From an uncultured Ruminococcus sp. (GTDB taxonomy: Bacteria; Bacillota; Clostridia; Oscillospirales; Ruminococcaceae), in the NCBI GenBank assembly GCA_946537565.1, contig CAMNFW010000161.1, forward strand, positions 1-5,058: 5,058 nt of DNA, given 5' to 3'. The notes beneath the pieces were generated by a model. The model was not told where the DNA came from. It searched no databases and saw only the letters and a list, made by a program, of their open reading frames with translations. Positions 4,024-5,058 of this stretch are shown here, one piece after another (positions within the stretch are counted from its first letter, which is position 1; the number at the start of each line of letters is the position of its first letter). The position numbers and the translations under genes were made by a program.

Positions 4024-4857
4024 TCATCTGACGGTGAACTCACCGGAGATAACATTAGATCCGAGCAGGTTGACCTGATATCTGTAAGTACCTGGCTGCC
4101 AGCGGCCTGGCTGGCTGTAGCCCCAGCCGGTGCAGCAGCAGTTATTGCCCGGGTGGAGAGAAACTTCGACAGCTCGGTCGCCGTCGAGGCTTCCGTCAGG
4201 CATCCATACGGTGTACTGCATCTGGGAGACCATTTCAGCGTTGACCTTATCGAAGTTCCATTCAAAGTAAACTCTTCTGAGGGTTCTCTGGTCGAAAACG
4301 TCGGTATACTGTCTGTCCTTGATAGCAGGGGTCTGATCGCCGCCCTCGAAGAGGAGAACGGTGTTAACGAATCTGACAACGCCGTAAGCACCGGGTACGA
4401 TAGTGAAATTCTTTTTAATAGGCTGAGAGTTATTGATCCAGGCGGTGAAGTAATAATTGCCTGGTTTGAAGTGACCGGGGTTATCCCAGCCTCTGCCGAT
4501 AGAGACATTAGCGGTTTTAGCGGCGCAGCTGTAGTGTTTGAGCTGTTCGTCGATAAACGGGCTTCCGTCGCTGTTATAGATACGCCAGTGGAGGTCGAAT
4601 TCAGTGGGCTGAGTGAGTGGGTCGAAGAAGCACTGTATGCACATAAATCTTGTTTCATTCTGATAATATATATCTGAATAGAAGCGTTTGTGACCGACAT
4701 CGCCGTCACATTCAAACACACGCATTTCCTTGATATAGAGTGAATTTCCGCCAAATCCGCCACCGTTGTTATTATTGTTATTATTACCGAAGCCGGAACT
4801 TCCGCCGTAGCGGTCGAGGATATTCTTGAAGCGGTTTTCAAGTGTTCTGTTTGCCAT
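4024..4857 (-). CDS. uncharacterised protein with two tandem beta-sandwich domains, 277 aa
   Basis: There is no signal peptide or membrane span, so it is probably cytosolic. Residues 1-18 form a charged amphipathic helix, and 19-38 a flexible Gly/Asn linker with seven consecutive Asn. Then come two related domains of about 115 residues: A at 43-154 and B at 161-277. They share R-x-Y-[ST]-D, a central W/Y-x-I/V-x-x-x-DGS element, and a C-terminal block (G-W-D-N-PG-H-F-K-PG-N-Y in A; GW-Y-S-Q-PG-R-W-Q-PG-T-Y in B) followed by strands ending FTIV and FTVR. The repeat period is about 123 residues. This is all-beta, Ig-like architecture by inference; I recognise no named family. Cysteines are frequent: C73-x-x-C76 and C240-C241-C242. 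The start at 4857 follows AAAGGAG with 8-nt spacing; a GTG at 4866 overlaps that site and is rejected. It is the first gene of the operon with the exonuclease. Confidence 0.85.
   Translation of the reverse strand: MANRTLENRFKNILDRYGGSSGFGNNNNNNNGGGFGGNSLYIKEMRVFECDGDVGHKRFYSDIYYQNETRFMCIQCFFDPLTQPTEFDLHWRIYNSDGSPFIDEQLKHYSCAAKTANVSIGRGWDNPGHFKPGNYYFTAWINNSQPIKKNFTIVPGAYGVVRFVNTVLLFEGGDQTPAIKDRQYTDVFDQRTLRRVYFEWNFDKVNAEMVSQMQYTVWMPDGSLDGDRAVEVSLHPGNNCCCTGWGYSQPGRWQPGTYRYQVNLLGSNVISGEFTVR
4765..4785 (-). repeat. AAT/AAC trinucleotide run encoding seven Asn
   Basis: Seven consecutive Asn codons (AAT and AAC mixed) lie in the linker between the N-terminal helix and the first beta domain. Strand slippage here would change linker length by whole residues without a frameshift. 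The mixed codons make the repeat imperfect and less slippage-prone. Confidence 0.6.
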
Positions 4858-4865
4858 ATTCAGCA

Positions 4866-4872
4866 CTCCTTT
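4866..4872 (-). promoter_or_regulatory. ribosome-binding site of the beta-sandwich gene
   Basis: AAAGGAG on the minus strand lies 8 nt before the ATG at 4857, an ideal spacing that fixes the start there rather than at the upstream GTG. Confidence 0.75.
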
Positions 4873-4907
4873 ATTATAAATTAAATAATATGCTTAAAAT
4901 GTCGGAA

Positions 4908-4929
4908 CATCTGCACGTCAGCGCAGATG
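4908..4929 (-). promoter_or_regulatory. 5'-terminal leader hairpin of the minus-strand operon
   Basis: CATCTGC and GCAGATG (plus-strand arms 4908-4914 and 4923-4929) form a 7-bp stem. In minus-strand RNA a G-U and a C-G pair extend it to 9 bp, closing a 4-nt UGAC loop. The expected transcription start is near 4932, so the hairpin sits within the first few nucleotides of the mRNA. That position is typical of 5' stabilisers that block RNase access. No U-run follows, so it is not a terminator. Confidence 0.5.
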
Positions 4930-4938
4930 ACTAATATT

Positions 4939-4967
4939 ATTCTAACATATTTTGCAATTCAAGTCAA
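4939..4967 (-). promoter_or_regulatory. sigma-A promoter of the minus-strand operon
   Basis: On the minus strand, TTGACT (-35, 4962-4967) and TAGAAT (-10, 4939-4944) are separated by exactly 17 bp, with a TG one base before the -10 (extended -10). Each hexamer differs from consensus at one position. A start near 4932 leaves a leader of about 75 nt before the ATG at 4857. Confidence 0.8.
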
Positions 4968-5044
4968 TAGTTTTTCAGTTCAAATTTCAAAAGCAAAAAA
5001 AGAAAATGCGGAACAAAAAAATTGAAGAATTGAGAGATTTTTTG

Positions 5045-5050
5045 TTGACA
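5045..5050 (+). promoter_or_regulatory. -35 box of a probable plus-strand promoter cut by the window edge
   Basis: A perfect TTGACA follows an A/T-rich tract (ATTTTTTG). The window ends 8 bases later, so the -10 cannot be seen. The 77 bases between it and the minus-strand -35 at 4962-4967 contain no reading frame, which fits a divergent promoter region. Confidence 0.35.
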
Positions 5051-5058
5051 AGAGGATA

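Noticed and set aside
4153..4677. Plus-strand 174-codon frame, and the minus-strand 292-codon frame at 3963-4841
   Set aside because: Both overlap the beta-sandwich gene, whose internal domain duplication and well-placed ribosome site show it is the coding frame. The minus-strand alternative is Ser/Thr-rich with no start signal and would also run into the exonuclease gene.
4857..4866. GTG at 4866 as the start of the beta-sandwich gene
   Set aside because: The GTG overlaps the Shine-Dalgarno that serves the ATG at 4857 and has no site of its own.

Overview
The window looks like a chromosomal segment of a low-to-medium GC Firmicute, most like Ruminococcus or a relative (Oscillospiraceae). This is an inference from sigma-A promoters, AGGAG-type ribosome sites, a Firmicute-type exodeoxyribonuclease III and general codon style; there is no rRNA or marker gene to fix the taxon. 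Two convergent gene blocks meet at about 2500-2620, each with a recognisable promoter.

Left end (1-552): no conventional full-length gene. It holds a possible C-terminal scrap of a plus-strand gene (3-56), a minus-strand gene remnant (65-202), and a minus-strand unit made of a divergent promoter (399-427), an 11-bp inverted repeat (311-381) and a strong hairpin with a U-tract (194-234). Together these suggest a structured RNA of about 200 nt. A textbook sigma-A promoter (461-489) points right.

Plus-strand operon (553-2501): an uncharacterised five-segment membrane protein (240 aa) followed 59 bp later by an uncharacterised soluble protein (388 aa). Both use ATA for isoleucine almost exclusively (44 of 55 Ile codons), unlike the other genes here, which suggests an accessory or acquired pair. 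I cannot name a function for either.

Intergenic 2502-2620: two hairpins between the converging operons, one a bidirectional terminator.

Minus-strand operon (4857 down to 2621), read from a good promoter at 4939-4967 with a hairpin at the very 5' end of the mRNA: a cytosolic protein with two tandem copies of a predicted beta-sandwich domain after an Asn/Gly linker; exodeoxyribonuclease III (exoA/xthA family, all catalytic motifs intact), whose reading frame touches the preceding stop codon; and a lipoprotein 15 nt further on. Only the exonuclease has a firm function, in base-excision repair; the operon gives no obvious reason for its two partners.

Right end (4871-5058): the minus-strand promoter and leader, very A/T-rich sequence, and a consensus -35 box at 5045-5050 that probably starts a plus-strand promoter outside the window.
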